A stretch of 64,000 nucleotides of DNA, taken from contig NZ_AP024881.1 of assembly GCF_024347675.1 (NCBI RefSeq), positions 2,604,001 to 2,668,000 of the forward strand, given 5' to 3'. Positions 9,905 through 19,603 of the stretch are shown here, piece by piece. The position numbers and the translations under genes are program-made. Positions within the stretch are counted from its first letter, which is position 1. Every line of letters begins with the position of its first letter. This DNA comes from Vibrio ishigakensis (GTDB lineage: Bacteria > Pseudomonadota > Gammaproteobacteria > Enterobacterales > Vibrionaceae). The notes under the pieces are model-generated. The model was given only the letters and a program-made list of their open reading frames with translations, was not told where the DNA came from and ran no database searches.

Positions 9905-9933
9905 TTAACCCTTATCCTAAAATAGGCTAATAT
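9905..9933 (+). promoter_or_regulatory. Candidate sigma-70 promoter for mgtE
   Basis: TTAACC (9905-9910) and TAATAT (9928-9933) are separated by 17 bases, 39 bases before the mgtE start codon. Each hexamer matches the consensus at four of six positions. No Mg-responsive leader is recognisable in the short 5' region. This is inferred from sequence only. Confidence 0.35.
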
Positions 9934-9972
9934 CCTCTATACCATCAAATCAGCATCAAGCGGGGGCAAACA

Positions 9973-11331
9973 ATGGCGGAACAGATCGAATTTGATCAAG
10001 CCCACCAAACCCTCCAAGAAGTCAGCGATGCTTTAGATAACGGTCGTTTTGTCTTTGTTCGGCGCCAACTGCAGAGTATGGAGCCAGAGGATATTGCGCA
10101 CCTACTCGAAGCCTCTCCTCGTAAAAGCCGTGAAGTTCTGTGGCAACTCACAGACCCTGAAGACTATGGTGAAATCCTCGACGAACTGAATGAGGACGTT
10201 AAAGACAGCCTAGTCTCCAAGATGGCACCAGACCGACTCGCCGAAGCGACCGAAGGTCTAGAAACCGATGACGTAGCTTACGTACTTCGAAGCCTGCCTG
10301 ACGATCTATCACAACAAGTTCTCGACCAAATGGATACCGCCGATAGGCAGAGGGTCGAGAAGGCACTGTCGTACGAGGAAGATACCGCCGGTAGTCTAAT
10401 GAGCACCGACGTTATCACTATCCGTGGTGACGTAGAGATCGATGTTGTTCTTCGCTATATGCGTATTAAGGGCGAACTACCGGATCAAACCGATACCCTG
10501 TATGTACTTGATGACGATGACAGACTGATTGGTAACCTTTCTCTATCTATTTTGCTAACCACTCAGCCTGATGTGCAGGTTTCTGAGGTAATGACGGACG
10601 CTGATGAAGCGATCTCAGTAGACCTAAGTGATACCGATGTAGCCAGCCTGTTTGAACGTCGAAATTGGGTATCAGCGCCGGTTGTTGACGAAGACCAGAA
10701 ACTGGTCGGTCGTATCACCATCGATGACGTGGTAGACGTTATCCGTGAGGACGCTGAGCACTCGATGATGAGTATGGCGGGTATGGATGACGACGAAGAT
10801 ACCTTCGCCCCTGTATTTAAATCCGCAAGACGACGCAGCGTCTGGCTCGGAGCAAACGTGCTTGCAGCCCTAGCTGCAGCCTCAGTATCGAACCTATTTG
10901 AAGCCACCCTCGAACAGATGGCGGCCATCGCTATCTTGATGACTATCGTGCCTTCTATGGGTGGTGTTGCTGGCAACCAGACGGTAGCTCTGGTTATCCG
11001 TGGCCTTGCCCTAGGTCATATCGGTGACAGTAACCGCAAAGAGCTACTGTTTAAGGAAGCGGCTATCGGCCTTCTAAACGGTATCCTTTGGGCGCTGATC
11101 ATCGGCGCTATCGTAGTGGTATGGAAAGGCGACTGGTTGTTGGGGATCATTATCTCTGGGGCTATGCTCACCAACCTTCTCATTGCAGGCATAGCAGGTG
11201 TATCCGTGCCTATTGTGCTGAAGAAGATGAATATCGACCCTGCCCTTGCAGGCGGTATGGCCCTTACCACAATTACCGACGTGGTCGGCCTATCAGTGTT
11301 CTTAGGCCTCGCTACCCTATTCTTGGTATAA
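9973..11331 (+). CDS. mgtE: MgtE-family magnesium channel
   Basis: The protein has 452 residues: an N-terminal acidic MgtE-N superhelix (1-130), paired CBS domains (about 135-255), a plug helix, and five membrane helices from about residue 285. The pore-lining segment 'PSMGGVAGNQT' and the C-terminal 'TTITDVVGLSVF' are present. MgtE is a dimeric Mg2+ channel closed by Mg2+ binding to the cytosolic domains. It has a strong ribosome site (GGGGG). The gene ends in a terminator shared with pmbA. Confidence 0.94.
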   Translation: MAEQIEFDQAHQTLQEVSDALDNGRFVFVRRQLQSMEPEDIAHLLEASPRKSREVLWQLTDPEDYGEILDELNEDVKDSLVSKMAPDRLAEATEGLETDDVAYVLRSLPDDLSQQVLDQMDTADRQRVEKALSYEEDTAGSLMSTDVITIRGDVEIDVVLRYMRIKGELPDQTDTLYVLDDDDRLIGNLSLSILLTTQPDVQVSEVMTDADEAISVDLSDTDVASLFERRNWVSAPVVDEDQKLVGRITIDDVVDVIREDAEHSMMSMAGMDDDEDTFAPVFKSARRRSVWLGANVLAALAAASVSNLFEATLEQMAAIAILMTIVPSMGGVAGNQTVALVIRGLALGHIGDSNRKELLFKEAAIGLLNGILWALIIGAIVVVWKGDWLLGIIISGAMLTNLLIAGIAGVSVPIVLKKMNIDPALAGGMALTTITDVVGLSVFLGLATLFLV

Positions 11332-11358
11332 AAAAACGAGCCGTTTGGCTCGTTTTTT
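11331..11358. terminator. Bidirectional terminator between mgtE and pmbA
   Basis: The 12-base arms AAAAAACGAGCC and GGCTCGTTTTTT flank a GTTT loop, giving a U-tract in both directions. It begins at the last base of the mgtE stop codon and lies 17 bases from the pmbA stop. Confidence 0.92.
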
Positions 11359-11375
11359 CGTTTAATTGGTTTGAG

Positions 11376-12719
11376 TTAGTTGCCCGCAACCTTCATTGAT
11401 TCAATCAGCATTGAACCGGTTTGGATCTGAGAGCGGGTCTCCACATCATTACCCACAGCAACAATGCGTTGGAACATATCCTTAAGGTTACCTGCAACCG
11501 TTACCTCAGACACTGGATATTGGATCTTGCCGTTCTCAACCCAGAAACCTGCTGCACCTCGAGAGTAATCGCCAGTCACGCCGTTCACGCCTTGACCCAT
11601 TAACTCTGTAACTAGGAAGCCTGTACCTAGCTCTTTTAGCATGGCATCGAAGTCTTGACCGGTAGATTGAACGAACCAGTTGTGGATACCACCAGCGTGA
11701 CCGGTTGTGGTCATGTTTAGCTTACGTGCCGAGTAGCTCGTCAGAAGATAGGTCGCCAAGATGCCATCAGAGATGATGTCGTAATCCTTAGTCTGCACAC
11801 CTTCACTGTCAAATGGAGTAGATGCTAGGCCACGTAGTGTGTGCGGACGTTCAATCACGTTAAACCATTCCGGTAGGATCTTCTTACCAAGGTGGTCTAG
11901 AAGGAATGACGACTTACGATACAGGCTCCCACCACTGATGGCAGTCGCAAGGTGCCCCATAAGACCGGTCGCCACATCGGCAAGGAACATTACTGGATAT
12001 TCGCCGGTTGGGATCTGCTGTGCATCCAAACGGTCTGTGGTGCGCTTAGCGGCCTTGATGCCTACTGTCTCAGGTGTCCATAGGTCTTGTGAGCGACGAG
12101 CCACTGAGTAGCTGTAGTCACGCTCCATGGTCTCATTGTCACCCACACCAATAACACAGCAGCTGATGCTGTGGCGACTCGACGGATAGCTAGCAAGTAC
12201 GCCATGAGAGTTACCATAAACACGGATACCATAATGGCTATCATAGCTCGCACCATCACTTTGCTTGATCTTGTCGCTGTAGCTTAGCGCAGCTTGCTCA
12301 GCTTCAATGGCCAGCTTAGCCGCTTGGTCTGGATCTGGCTCATCAGGGTGGAACAGGTCAAGGTCTTTCACTTCCTTAACCATAAGCTCTGCAGGGCCTG
12401 GGCCTGCACATGGGTCTTCAGAGGTGTACTTCGCAATATCAAGCGCGGCCGCCACCGTTTGAGCTATGGCCTTTTCACTGAGATCAGACGTAGACGCACT
12501 ACCCTTGCGTTGCCCGCGATAAACCGTCACTCCAAGTGCACCGTCGCTGTTGAATTCAACGTTCTCTACCTCGCACATACGAGTTGAGACACTCAAGCCA
12601 GTCGACTTGTTGATAGCGACTTCAGCGGCATCAGCACCCACCTTCGCTAATTCCAGCGCTCGGGCTACTGCTTGTTCCAGTTCAGTTTTTTGTTGGGCAA
12701 TTCGTTGTCTAGCGTCCAT
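11376..12719 (-). CDS. pmbA: PmbA (TldE), metalloprotease partner of TldD
   Basis: It is a 447-residue U62-family protein. The ATG at 12719 ([10 protein letters not shown]...) gives the family length of about 450. A longer frame to 12824 adds 35 non-family residues. PmbA/TldE lacks the HExxxH zinc motif and acts with TldD in a heterodimeric protease that degrades unfolded peptides and processes small peptides such as microcin B17. It is divergent from yjgA. Its partner tldD lies only about 700 bases past it, whereas in E. coli the two genes are far apart. Confidence 0.93.
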   Translation of the reverse strand: MDARQRIAQQKTELEQAVARALELAKVGADAAEVAINKSTGLSVSTRMCEVENVEFNSDGALGVTVYRGQRKGSASTSDLSEKAIAQTVAAALDIAKYTSEDPCAGPGPAELMVKEVKDLDLFHPDEPDPDQAAKLAIEAEQAALSYSDKIKQSDGASYDSHYGIRVYGNSHGVLASYPSSRHSISCCVIGVGDNETMERDYSYSVARRSQDLWTPETVGIKAAKRTTDRLDAQQIPTGEYPVMFLADVATGLMGHLATAISGGSLYRKSSFLLDHLGKKILPEWFNVIERPHTLRGLASTPFDSEGVQTKDYDIISDGILATYLLTSYSARKLNMTTTGHAGGIHNWFVQSTGQDFDAMLKELGTGFLVTELMGQGVNGVTGDYSRGAAGFWVENGKIQYPVSEVTVAGNLKDMFQRIVAVGNDVETRSQIQTGSMLIESMKVAGN

Positions 12720-12849
12720 ATTTAAATCAATTATTTGCAGGCAATTATGGTTAGAATAACAAGCTTTTCGCTTTCTCCCCACTTTGTTTGTTAAAATAAC
12801 TGGCATCAAGCGAATTACGCGCAAAGAATTGAGTAATTAAGAGCATCAC

Positions 12850-13374
12850 ATGGCACGAAAAAACCAAAAAGCCCCTTGGGAAGAGGAAGAAGAGATCATC
12901 TGGGTAAGTAAGACCGAGATGAAAGAAGATATGGAAGCACTGCAAAAGCTAGGTGAAGAACTAGTGGGACTAAAGCCTTCTGTATTGGAGAAATTCCCGC
13001 TACCAGATGACCTTGCTGAAGCCATCAAAGATGCACAGCGCTTCAAAAATGAAGCCAAGCGTCGCCAACTGCAATATATCGGTAAGCTGATGCGTCAGAT
13101 CGAGCCTGAACCAATCCAAGCAGCGCTAGATAAGGTTCGTAACAAACACGCACAAGCATCGGCAGAACTGCACAAGCTAGAAGCCTTGCGTGACCGCCTA
13201 GTTGAAGAAGGCGACAGTGCTATCGAAGAGGTGCTAGAGAAATTCCCGAGTGCTGACCGCCAGCGTTTGCGCCAGCTAGTGCGTCAGGCAAACAAAGAGA
13301 AAAAACAGAGTAAGCCACCTAAGGCATACCGCGAGATTTTCCAAACGCTAAAAGAGCTTAACGACGACGCTTAA
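12850..13374 (+). CDS. yjgA: YjgA/DarP family ribosome-associated protein
   Basis: The protein has 174 residues and is highly charged, with an acidic N-terminus ([21 protein letters not shown]) and a basic '[19 protein letters not shown]' segment characteristic of the DUF615/YjgA family. E. coli YjgA (DarP) associates with late pre-50S particles. The position next to pmbA in opposite orientation is conserved with E. coli. Confidence 0.92.
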   Translation: MARKNQKAPWEEEEEIIWVSKTEMKEDMEALQKLGEELVGLKPSVLEKFPLPDDLAEAIKDAQRFKNEAKRRQLQYIGKLMRQIEPEPIQAALDKVRNKHAQASAELHKLEALRDRLVEEGDSAIEEVLEKFPSADRQRLRQLVRQANKEKKQSKPPKAYREIFQTLKELNDDA

Positions 13375-13390
13375 TAAGCTTCAGAAACAC

Positions 13391-13416
13391 AAAGGCCTGC
13401 TATCAAGCAGGCCTTT
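13391..13416. terminator. Bidirectional terminator between yjgA and tldD
   Basis: Inverted repeat AAAGGCCTGC / GCAGGCCTTT with a 6-base loop and T-runs on both sides. It separates the convergent yjgA and tldD genes. Confidence 0.92.
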
Positions 13417-13433
13417 TTCATTTTTCTGGGTGA

Positions 13434-14879
13434 TTACTCGGTACCACCCACAGTGATGCTGTCTAGCTTAAGGGTTGGTTGACCAACGCCTACAGGTACA
13501 CTTTGACCGGCCTTGCCACACACACCAACACCTTTATCCAACTCTAGATCGTTACCCACCATAGAGACCTGTTGCATGGCTTCGATACCTGAGCCAATCA
13601 AAGTAGCGCCTTTTACTGGGCGAGTGATCTTACCGTTTTCAATCAGATACGCCTCAGAGGTAGAGAACACGAACTTACCTGAGGTGATATCCACCTGACC
13701 ACCAGCAAAGCTTGGCGCATACAGGCCTTTCTCAACCGTAGAGATGATCTCTTCTGGGCTATGCTGACCAGGAAGCATATAGGTGTTAGTCATACGAGGC
13801 ATAGGAAGGTGAGCAAACGACTCACGACGACCATTACCGGTAGGTTTTACACCCATCAGACGCGCGTTAAGCTTGTCTTGCATATAGCCTTTAAGCACAC
13901 CGTTTTCGATCAAGGTGTTGTATTGGCCTTCCACACCCTCATCATCGATATTCAGAGAGCCACGACGATCCAGTAAGGTGCCGTCATCGACGATGGTACA
14001 GAGATCAGAAGTTACCTTCTCTCCAACCTTTCCTGAGAATACAGACGACTCTTTACGGTTAAAATCACCCTCTAGGCCATGACCTACCGCTTCATGCAGA
14101 AGCACACCTGGCCAGCCTGCGCCCAATACCACTGGCATAGCGCCAGCAGGAGCAGCTTCAGATTCTAGATTCACTAGAGCTAAGCGAATCGCTTCATCAG
14201 CAAAGCGCAAAGCTACTGTCTTACCGCCATCTTGCTCAAGGAAGTATTGATAGTCGTAGCGACCGCCACCACCAGATGAGCCGCGCTCACGACGATCGCC
14301 ACGCTGTGCTAATACGCTGATAGATAAACGAACCAAAGGCCTTATATCAGCCGCATAGGTACCGTCAGTTGCGGCCACTAGCATCTGCTCATAGACACCG
14401 CTTAGACTGATGTTCACCTCAGAGATCAACGGCTCTTTAGTACGGATATAAACATCTAGTTCTTTTAGAAGCTCGATCTTACGTATCTTATCTAGGCTCT
14501 CTAGCGGGTTCACCGCTTGATAATGAGGCGCATCGTGATGGCGTGAAAACGCCTGCACTCGACCGCTCTGACCTTGCTGAGCAATACCACGTGCTGCTAA
14601 GGCACTTTGATGTAGGCTATCGGCTTGGATCTGATCCGAGTATGCAAAACCAGTCTTCTCACCGCTTACCGCTCGAACGCCCACACCACGGTCGATGTTG
14701 AATGAACCATCTTTGATGATGCTATCTTCAAGCACTAGGGTCTCATGCCAGCTAGATTGAAAATAGATATCCGCATAGTCCACATCACGCGATGCGATAG
14801 TAGCTAGTGTCTCTCCAATCTTGGCTTCATCCAAGCCAGTGGGTGCCAAAAGTTCTTGTTCTACTTGCTGTAATGTCAT
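13434..14879 (-). CDS. tldD: TldD, zinc metalloprotease subunit
   Basis: This U62-family protease has 481 residues. The zinc motif [11 protein letters not shown] (HExxxH) lies near residue 260, and '[11 protein letters not shown]' follows. The start is ATG 14879; a TTG two codons upstream is also in frame but less likely. With PmbA it forms the TldD/E protease. It is the last gene of the mreB-mreC-mreD-maf-rng-yhdP-nit-tldD run, and E. coli has the same order without the amidase gene. Confidence 0.95.
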   Translation of the reverse strand: MTLQQVEQELLAPTGLDEAKIGETLATIASRDVDYADIYFQSSWHETLVLEDSIIKDGSFNIDRGVGVRAVSGEKTGFAYSDQIQADSLHQSALAARGIAQQGQSGRVQAFSRHHDAPHYQAVNPLESLDKIRKIELLKELDVYIRTKEPLISEVNISLSGVYEQMLVAATDGTYAADIRPLVRLSISVLAQRGDRRERGSSGGGGRYDYQYFLEQDGGKTVALRFADEAIRLALVNLESEAAPAGAMPVVLGAGWPGVLLHEAVGHGLEGDFNRKESSVFSGKVGEKVTSDLCTIVDDGTLLDRRGSLNIDDEGVEGQYNTLIENGVLKGYMQDKLNARLMGVKPTGNGRRESFAHLPMPRMTNTYMLPGQHSPEEIISTVEKGLYAPSFAGGQVDITSGKFVFSTSEAYLIENGKITRPVKGATLIGSGIEAMQQVSMVGNDLELDKGVGVCGKAGQSVPVGVGQPTLKLDSITVGGTE

Positions 14880-14902
14880 AAACAACTCTTAAAAATAAAG
14901 GC

Positions 14903-15715
14903 TTAAAGTGCGCGAAAGTGTTCGGTAACCGGCATCAATCGCCTCACTCGTTCCACTTCTGACAAATGTATTTCTGCTTGCAGGTTTGATGGCGTCATCG
15001 CTGACTGACAAACCTTATTTCCCCAAGGGTCTATTACCATAGAATGCCCCCAGGTTTGACGACTCTCGGTATGATAACCACACTGCCCAACGCCTATCAC
15101 GTATACCTGATTTTCAATGGCTCGAGCTTTTAATAGGGTTTCCCAGTGCGCCTCGCCAGTCACTGCAGTAAAAGCTGCCGCGACTATCATAACCTCGGCT
15201 CTATCTAGCCTAAGTTTTCGATACAGGTTAGCAAAGCGTACATCGTAACAGATAGATAGACCGACCCTTCCTACAGGAGTGTTCACCACGCGTGTTTCTT
15301 CGCCATGGGCAAAGGTAGCTGACTCACGATAGCTACCGTGCTCATCGTCGACATCCACATCAAACAGGTGAATCTTGTTGTAACTGCTTACCAGCAGCCC
15401 AAGGTCATCGAATACTAAGCAACTTGAATAGAGCTTACCCTCGTTTGCTTGGGTTGGAAACGAACCGACAACCAACCAGACTCCATTCTGTGACGCTATC
15501 TCACTTAATCGCTTTTGTATGGGGCCCGCGCCAATGGGTTCAGCGATGGCGAAGTAGGAATCTTTATCGGCAAACATCAGGCAGTTTTCTGGAGTGACAA
15601 TCAACTTGCACCCATCCCTTGCAAGCTCAATGACCTGCTGCTCGATATAGCTCAGGTTGTGTTCTAGATCATCGGTAGAACACATCTGAATCAGGCCAAC
15701 CTTGGCTGAAGACAT
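14903..15715 (-). CDS. Carbon-nitrogen hydrolase (nitrilase family), likely deaminated-glutathione amidase
   Basis: This 270-residue protein has the Glu-Lys-Cys triad of the nitrilase superfamily: E43 in 'VTPENCL', K114 in 'YNKIHLFDV', and C156 in 'SICYDVRF'. The 'HLFDVDV' and 'SICYDVRFANLYR' motifs resemble the NIT1 / YbeM branch that repairs deaminated glutathione. That substrate is inferred. It sits 9 bases after yhdP and 23 before tldD, so it is probably co-transcribed with them. Confidence 0.85.
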   Translation of the reverse strand: MSSAKVGLIQMCSTDDLEHNLSYIEQQVIELARDGCKLIVTPENCLMFADKDSYFAIAEPIGAGPIQKRLSEIASQNGVWLVVGSFPTQANEGKLYSSCLVFDDLGLLVSSYNKIHLFDVDVDDEHGSYRESATFAHGEETRVVNTPVGRVGLSICYDVRFANLYRKLRLDRAEVMIVAAAFTAVTGEAHWETLLKARAIENQVYVIGVGQCGYHTESRQTWGHSMVIDPWGNKVCQSAMTPSNLQAEIHLSEVERVRRLMPVTEHFRAL

Positions 15716-15724
15716 GGCTTTCTC

Positions 15725-18700
15725 CTATTTGCCTGCTTGAGCTTCCTTACGGTATTCGTTTGGAATCTCATAGTCGCCCTTGCGACGTGATTTTTCCCTA
15801 ACCTGAGGCGAATTCATCGGTCCCTTAACCTCATAGGTTACCTGAGTAATAACCTCAACCACAGGTGCTACTACCGTACTGATGGCTAATACATACAAGG
15901 CGGTTTGCGGTGCTACCGCAAAGGCGGTCAGCATAGGCAAGCCTGAGGTTAAATCTGGGCTAAAGGTCACCTCAGCATCCACCATCTGTGTATTCAGGTT
16001 AGCAAGTCCTTTGATAGATAGGTCACCAGAGATAGAGTCCATCTCGATATCATTGGTAACGAAGATACCCTTTTCTAGCTTGCCAGTACCCTTAATAGAG
16101 TTAAAGGCTAAGCCTTGGTCGAATACGTCGGTAAAGTCTAATTGCATACGACGAATGATAGAGTCTAGGCTAAACATACCTAGAAGTTTAGCCGCGCCAC
16201 CCACATCGGTAATCACACCACGGCCAAATTCTGTCTCCATAGTGCCCGACAAAGTATTCACACGCATATTCCATGGTGAACCATCCCAGTCCAAAGACGA
16301 GCTAATCTCAAATGGCGCCTTCTGTATCCCAGAATCGATACCAAAGCGAGCCATAATTTCTGAATTATCATCACCCTTACCTTTGATATCCAGATGAGAA
16401 CGACTGGTCTCATCGGTCAGATCCCACCAACCGCTAGCTTCGATACTAGAGGTACCACTGTTAAAGTTAGCTTTGTCCCACAGCATGCGATTGCCATCGC
16501 GCTTCATTACTATGTCTACGCTACCAACCTTGTAGCCTTGCATCCAAAAGTCATCGATCTTCAGGTCAACATTCGGCATCTTGTTGAAGAAGTCTCGGTC
16601 GAATTCAGTGATAAGTGGCTGCTCTTCTTCCTCAACCACTGCCACATCATCAACAATCTTCTCGGGCTCAGAGATATAAAGCTGAAGCTGGGATAGATTC
16701 GCGGTTAGGTCTTTACCGTCATATTCAGCACTGCCCTTTATCTGTGAACTATCCACCGAATATTGCCACTTATCGGACATGCGCCTCGCCGTAAAGTTAA
16801 CGCTGTCCCAATCTAGGTTGCCCACTTTAAGGGTATCCGTTTCTACACGAATACGATTTGGCATTGGTAGCTCTGGCGCATTCAACTCACTAACCAGTGG
16901 CTTAGGCCCAGTTGTTGGGGTCTTTAAGATATCTATCCAGGCATCTAGGTCAAACTCAGGCAGTCGTAACGACGCATTGTGTCCAACGATAGGGCTGACA
17001 CGAAAGCTGCCCGCGCCTATCACCGTATTAGTTGCAACAAGCTTAGGCTGACCTTTATCTAGCTCAATCTCAGTCTGGAATTTAGCATTCGGGATCTGAA
17101 GTCGTGCCGAAATAGACTCTTGGTTGCCAGACGCCTGCAAGCGAGCAAGCCCTGCAACTCCCGACTCTTTCGCAAGAGGTGCCGGATAGGTACTCTTCAG
17201 GTATTTCAGATTAGCCTTGGTATCTAGCTGGTAAGTAAAGCCCACATCATTAATCTGTAGGTCTATGCCCATGTTCCACGGCGCGTGTCCAGAAACCGGC
17301 TCAAGCCAGGTTTTACCCAAGTAAGGGATCAGCGGTTTAACCTGCCAATCACCCACAAGGTCGATCCTGGTGTCATAGCCACGCTCAGCATTTTGACCGG
17401 TGAAATCTAAAGAGATAGGTTGATCTAGCAGATTGGCGCTCAAGCCAGAAGAACTGACTAGGTCGTTGTCAAAGGTGATACGCCCTGTCGCCTTCTTTAA
17501 GGTCATAGGTGGAGAGCTGATATTGATATCGTTATCTTTGAGGTCTGCATAACCCCAAGCCCGAGACTCCACCCCCTCATTGAAAGGTATATAAAGCTCA
17601 AACTGAGATTCGACCTCACCACCGATATCGATTGTAGTCAGTGTCGCACCCACAGAATCAACCAGTGGAGAGGCGTTCATATAATCACGAACGTCAGAAC
17701 CTTTCGCTTTAGCCGCCGCAAAGATCTCGATATGACCATCACCCGCCATTCTAGGGATTTGGCCAGAGATACGCTGAGCCTTGATATCTAGAAGCTTGGC
17801 ATCGCGTGAGTCGAGGAACATGGTCTCATTCTGGAACAGCAAGTCGAGTTGCATATCAGTCAGTGGAGGCCAAGCGCTACTAAAGCTAAAGCGGGTCTGT
17901 CGCAGTGGTACCCATGCTTGGAAAATACCGCTGTTATCGTTATACGGGAATTTAGACAGCTCACCGTACCAAAGCAGTTTCGCTGTGTGCACCTTACCAC
18001 CACGAATACCCTCAGATAGATAGTCGGTTAGGCTCTGTCCCATGGCAAGGGTTGGTAGGTAACGCCAGGTTTGACCTGCATCGAGAAGGTCAGCCTCAGC
18101 ATAGAAGGAAAGAAATGCAGGCGCATTCTTTGGGAAATCGAGCTTAAAGGCGCCTAATACCTGAAGATCTGGCGTCGCTACAGAGACCTTATCTGCCCAC
18201 AAACTCCAGCCATCATCTGAGATTTCCCAAACTACGTCTACCTGTGCTTGTCGCACTCTAAGTGGCGCTTGGAATACTTGTCCGTAAGGCAGGGTATCAT
18301 CCAGAAGGGAAACCTTGGCATTGGCCTTGTGTATATTACCCGCAACTTTCGCCTGCAGGGTATGGAAGCCAGGGATCAGCTCCCAGTAATTCATTCGCCC
18401 TTGTTTCAGGGTCGCCGAGTAGCGCAAAGAGTCGATATCTTTGCCCATTGAAACGCGAATATCTTCAACACTACCACCTAGCTGCACCCTCTCTACCCAA
18501 GCGTCTGTCTCTTGCATATCAGGCAGAAGGTCAAGGATAGGCGCTAAGCGTTCAAGCTGAAGTTTATTGGCGTTTACTGACCACTTCTCTGGTGCCCATT
18601 GCAGGGCAAAATTGATATCTGGCCACTTCTGCTGATTAGTGCTTAGCGATAGGTCTTGTGCGTTAACCTGGAAGCCTTCACCCTGAGGCTCAAGCTTCAT

Positions 18701-19591
18701 TACACCGCTATTGAGTACCAGCGAGTTTTCCTCACCCGATGGCTCTCTCCACTTCAATTCAGAAGGAGAAACCTCAAGGTAGGCATCAACAGGCTTATTC
18801 TTGTCTAGGGTAATCCAAGTATTTAGGCTGACACGCCCTTTCTCGACCTCAACACCTTCAGCAAGGTATGGCTTGACCCATGGGGTAATGTCGAAGTTTT
18901 TGCCTTGTAGATAAAAATCACCACTGATGCTAGAAAGGCCATCGTGGTCGGTGAAATCGGCAATAACGCTAACGCTGTTAAGCTGCACATCCTTAACCGT
19001 TACCTCACCCTCGGCGCGGTGGCGACGGTCTTGGTTGAGCCAGTTGAGACGCTCGATATCGACCTCACGCCTTTCGCCTGCAATGTCATTGAAAACGATA
19101 CTGGAGTTGGTAAGGGAGAACTCATTTAGCTGGCGTAGGAGCAGACGCTCCAACTGACGAATCATCTTGCCGTCGTTAGAACTTGGTTGCTCTTCTTCAG
19201 AAGAAGCAAACAGGTCGATACCACTGATATCGACATGAATACCGTCCACCACTAGCTCGCTTACTTGTGGGCGCAAGGCAAACAGGGATTGAAGCAGGTC
19301 GAACTCAACGTCCACCTGTTTGACAGAAAACTCTTTGACACCACCACTGAGGTTGGCTTGAAGATCAGATAGGGATAGCGAGGGATGGGTGTTTCGCCAA
19401 AAGCCTTTTACTGAGCCAATCTCAAAATCCAAACCCGAGGCATCATTAACCCAGGTTTGAATCTCTTGTTGATAAGCGTCTAGGCGTGGCAAAGCGATGC
19501 GCAGTCCCGTGACTAAAACTGCCATCAGGACAAACACTATAACCAACAGAGATAGTAAGCATCGCTCTAGGCGAACCGTAAATGAAGCCAA
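15725..19591 (-). CDS. yhdP: YhdP, AsmA-like intermembrane phospholipid transport protein
   Basis: The 1288-residue protein has one N-terminal membrane helix (about residues 10-30) followed by a long, repetitive beta-rich periplasmic region and a C-terminal AsmA_2/DUF3971 part. That part includes 'GRGVITDVGGAAKLLGMFSLDSIIRRMQLDF' and 'VFDQGLAFNSIKGTGKLEKG'. YhdP, TamB and YdbH are bridge-like proteins needed for phospholipid movement to the outer membrane in E. coli. Translation starts at a TTG (19591) with GGTAG upstream. The gene lies 12 bases after rng in a single leftward transcript. Confidence 0.93.
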   Translation of the reverse strand: MASFTVRLERCLLSLLVIVFVLMAVLVTGLRIALPRLDAYQQEIQTWVNDASGLDFEIGSVKGFWRNTHPSLSLSDLQANLSGGVKEFSVKQVDVEFDLLQSLFALRPQVSELVVDGIHVDISGIDLFASSEEEQPSSNDGKMIRQLERLLLRQLNEFSLTNSSIVFNDIAGERREVDIERLNWLNQDRRHRAEGEVTVKDVQLNSVSVIADFTDHDGLSSISGDFYLQGKNFDITPWVKPYLAEGVEVEKGRVSLNTWITLDKNKPVDAYLEVSPSELKWREPSGEENSLVLNSGVMKLEPQGEGFQVNAQDLSLSTNQQKWPDINFALQWAPEKWSVNANKLQLERLAPILDLLPDMQETDAWVERVQLGGSVEDIRVSMGKDIDSLRYSATLKQGRMNYWELIPGFHTLQAKVAGNIHKANAKVSLLDDTLPYGQVFQAPLRVRQAQVDVVWEISDDGWSLWADKVSVATPDLQVLGAFKLDFPKNAPAFLSFYAEADLLDAGQTWRYLPTLAMGQSLTDYLSEGIRGGKVHTAKLLWYGELSKFPYNDNSGIFQAWVPLRQTRFSFSSAWPPLTDMQLDLLFQNETMFLDSRDAKLLDIKAQRISGQIPRMAGDGHIEIFAAAKAKGSDVRDYMNASPLVDSVGATLTTIDIGGEVESQFELYIPFNEGVESRAWGYADLKDNDINISSPPMTLKKATGRITFDNDLVSSSGLSANLLDQPISLDFTGQNAERGYDTRIDLVGDWQVKPLIPYLGKTWLEPVSGHAPWNMGIDLQINDVGFTYQLDTKANLKYLKSTYPAPLAKESGVAGLARLQASGNQESISARLQIPNAKFQTEIELDKGQPKLVATNTVIGAGSFRVSPIVGHNASLRLPEFDLDAWIDILKTPTTGPKPLVSELNAPELPMPNRIRVETDTLKVGNLDWDSVNFTARRMSDKWQYSVDSSQIKGSAEYDGKDLTANLSQLQLYISEPEKIVDDVAVVEEEEQPLITEFDRDFFNKMPNVDLKIDDFWMQGYKVGSVDIVMKRDGNRMLWDKANFNSGTSSIEASGWWDLTDETSRSHLDIKGKGDDNSEIMARFGIDSGIQKAPFEISSSLDWDGSPWNMRVNTLSGTMETEFGRGVITDVGGAAKLLGMFSLDSIIRRMQLDFTDVFDQGLAFNSIKGTGKLEKGIFVTNDIEMDSISGDLSIKGLANLNTQMVDAEVTFSPDLTSGLPMLTAFAVAPQTALYVLAISTVVAPVVEVITQVTYEVKGPMNSPQVREKSRRKGDYEIPNEYRKEAQAGK

Positions 19592-19603
19592 GTTCGCGCT
19601 ACC

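Noticed and set aside
12720..12849. Promoters for pmbA and yjgA
   Set aside because: The region is AT-rich with several -10-like hexamers (for example TAAAAT at 12792-12797), but none has a convincing -35 at proper spacing.
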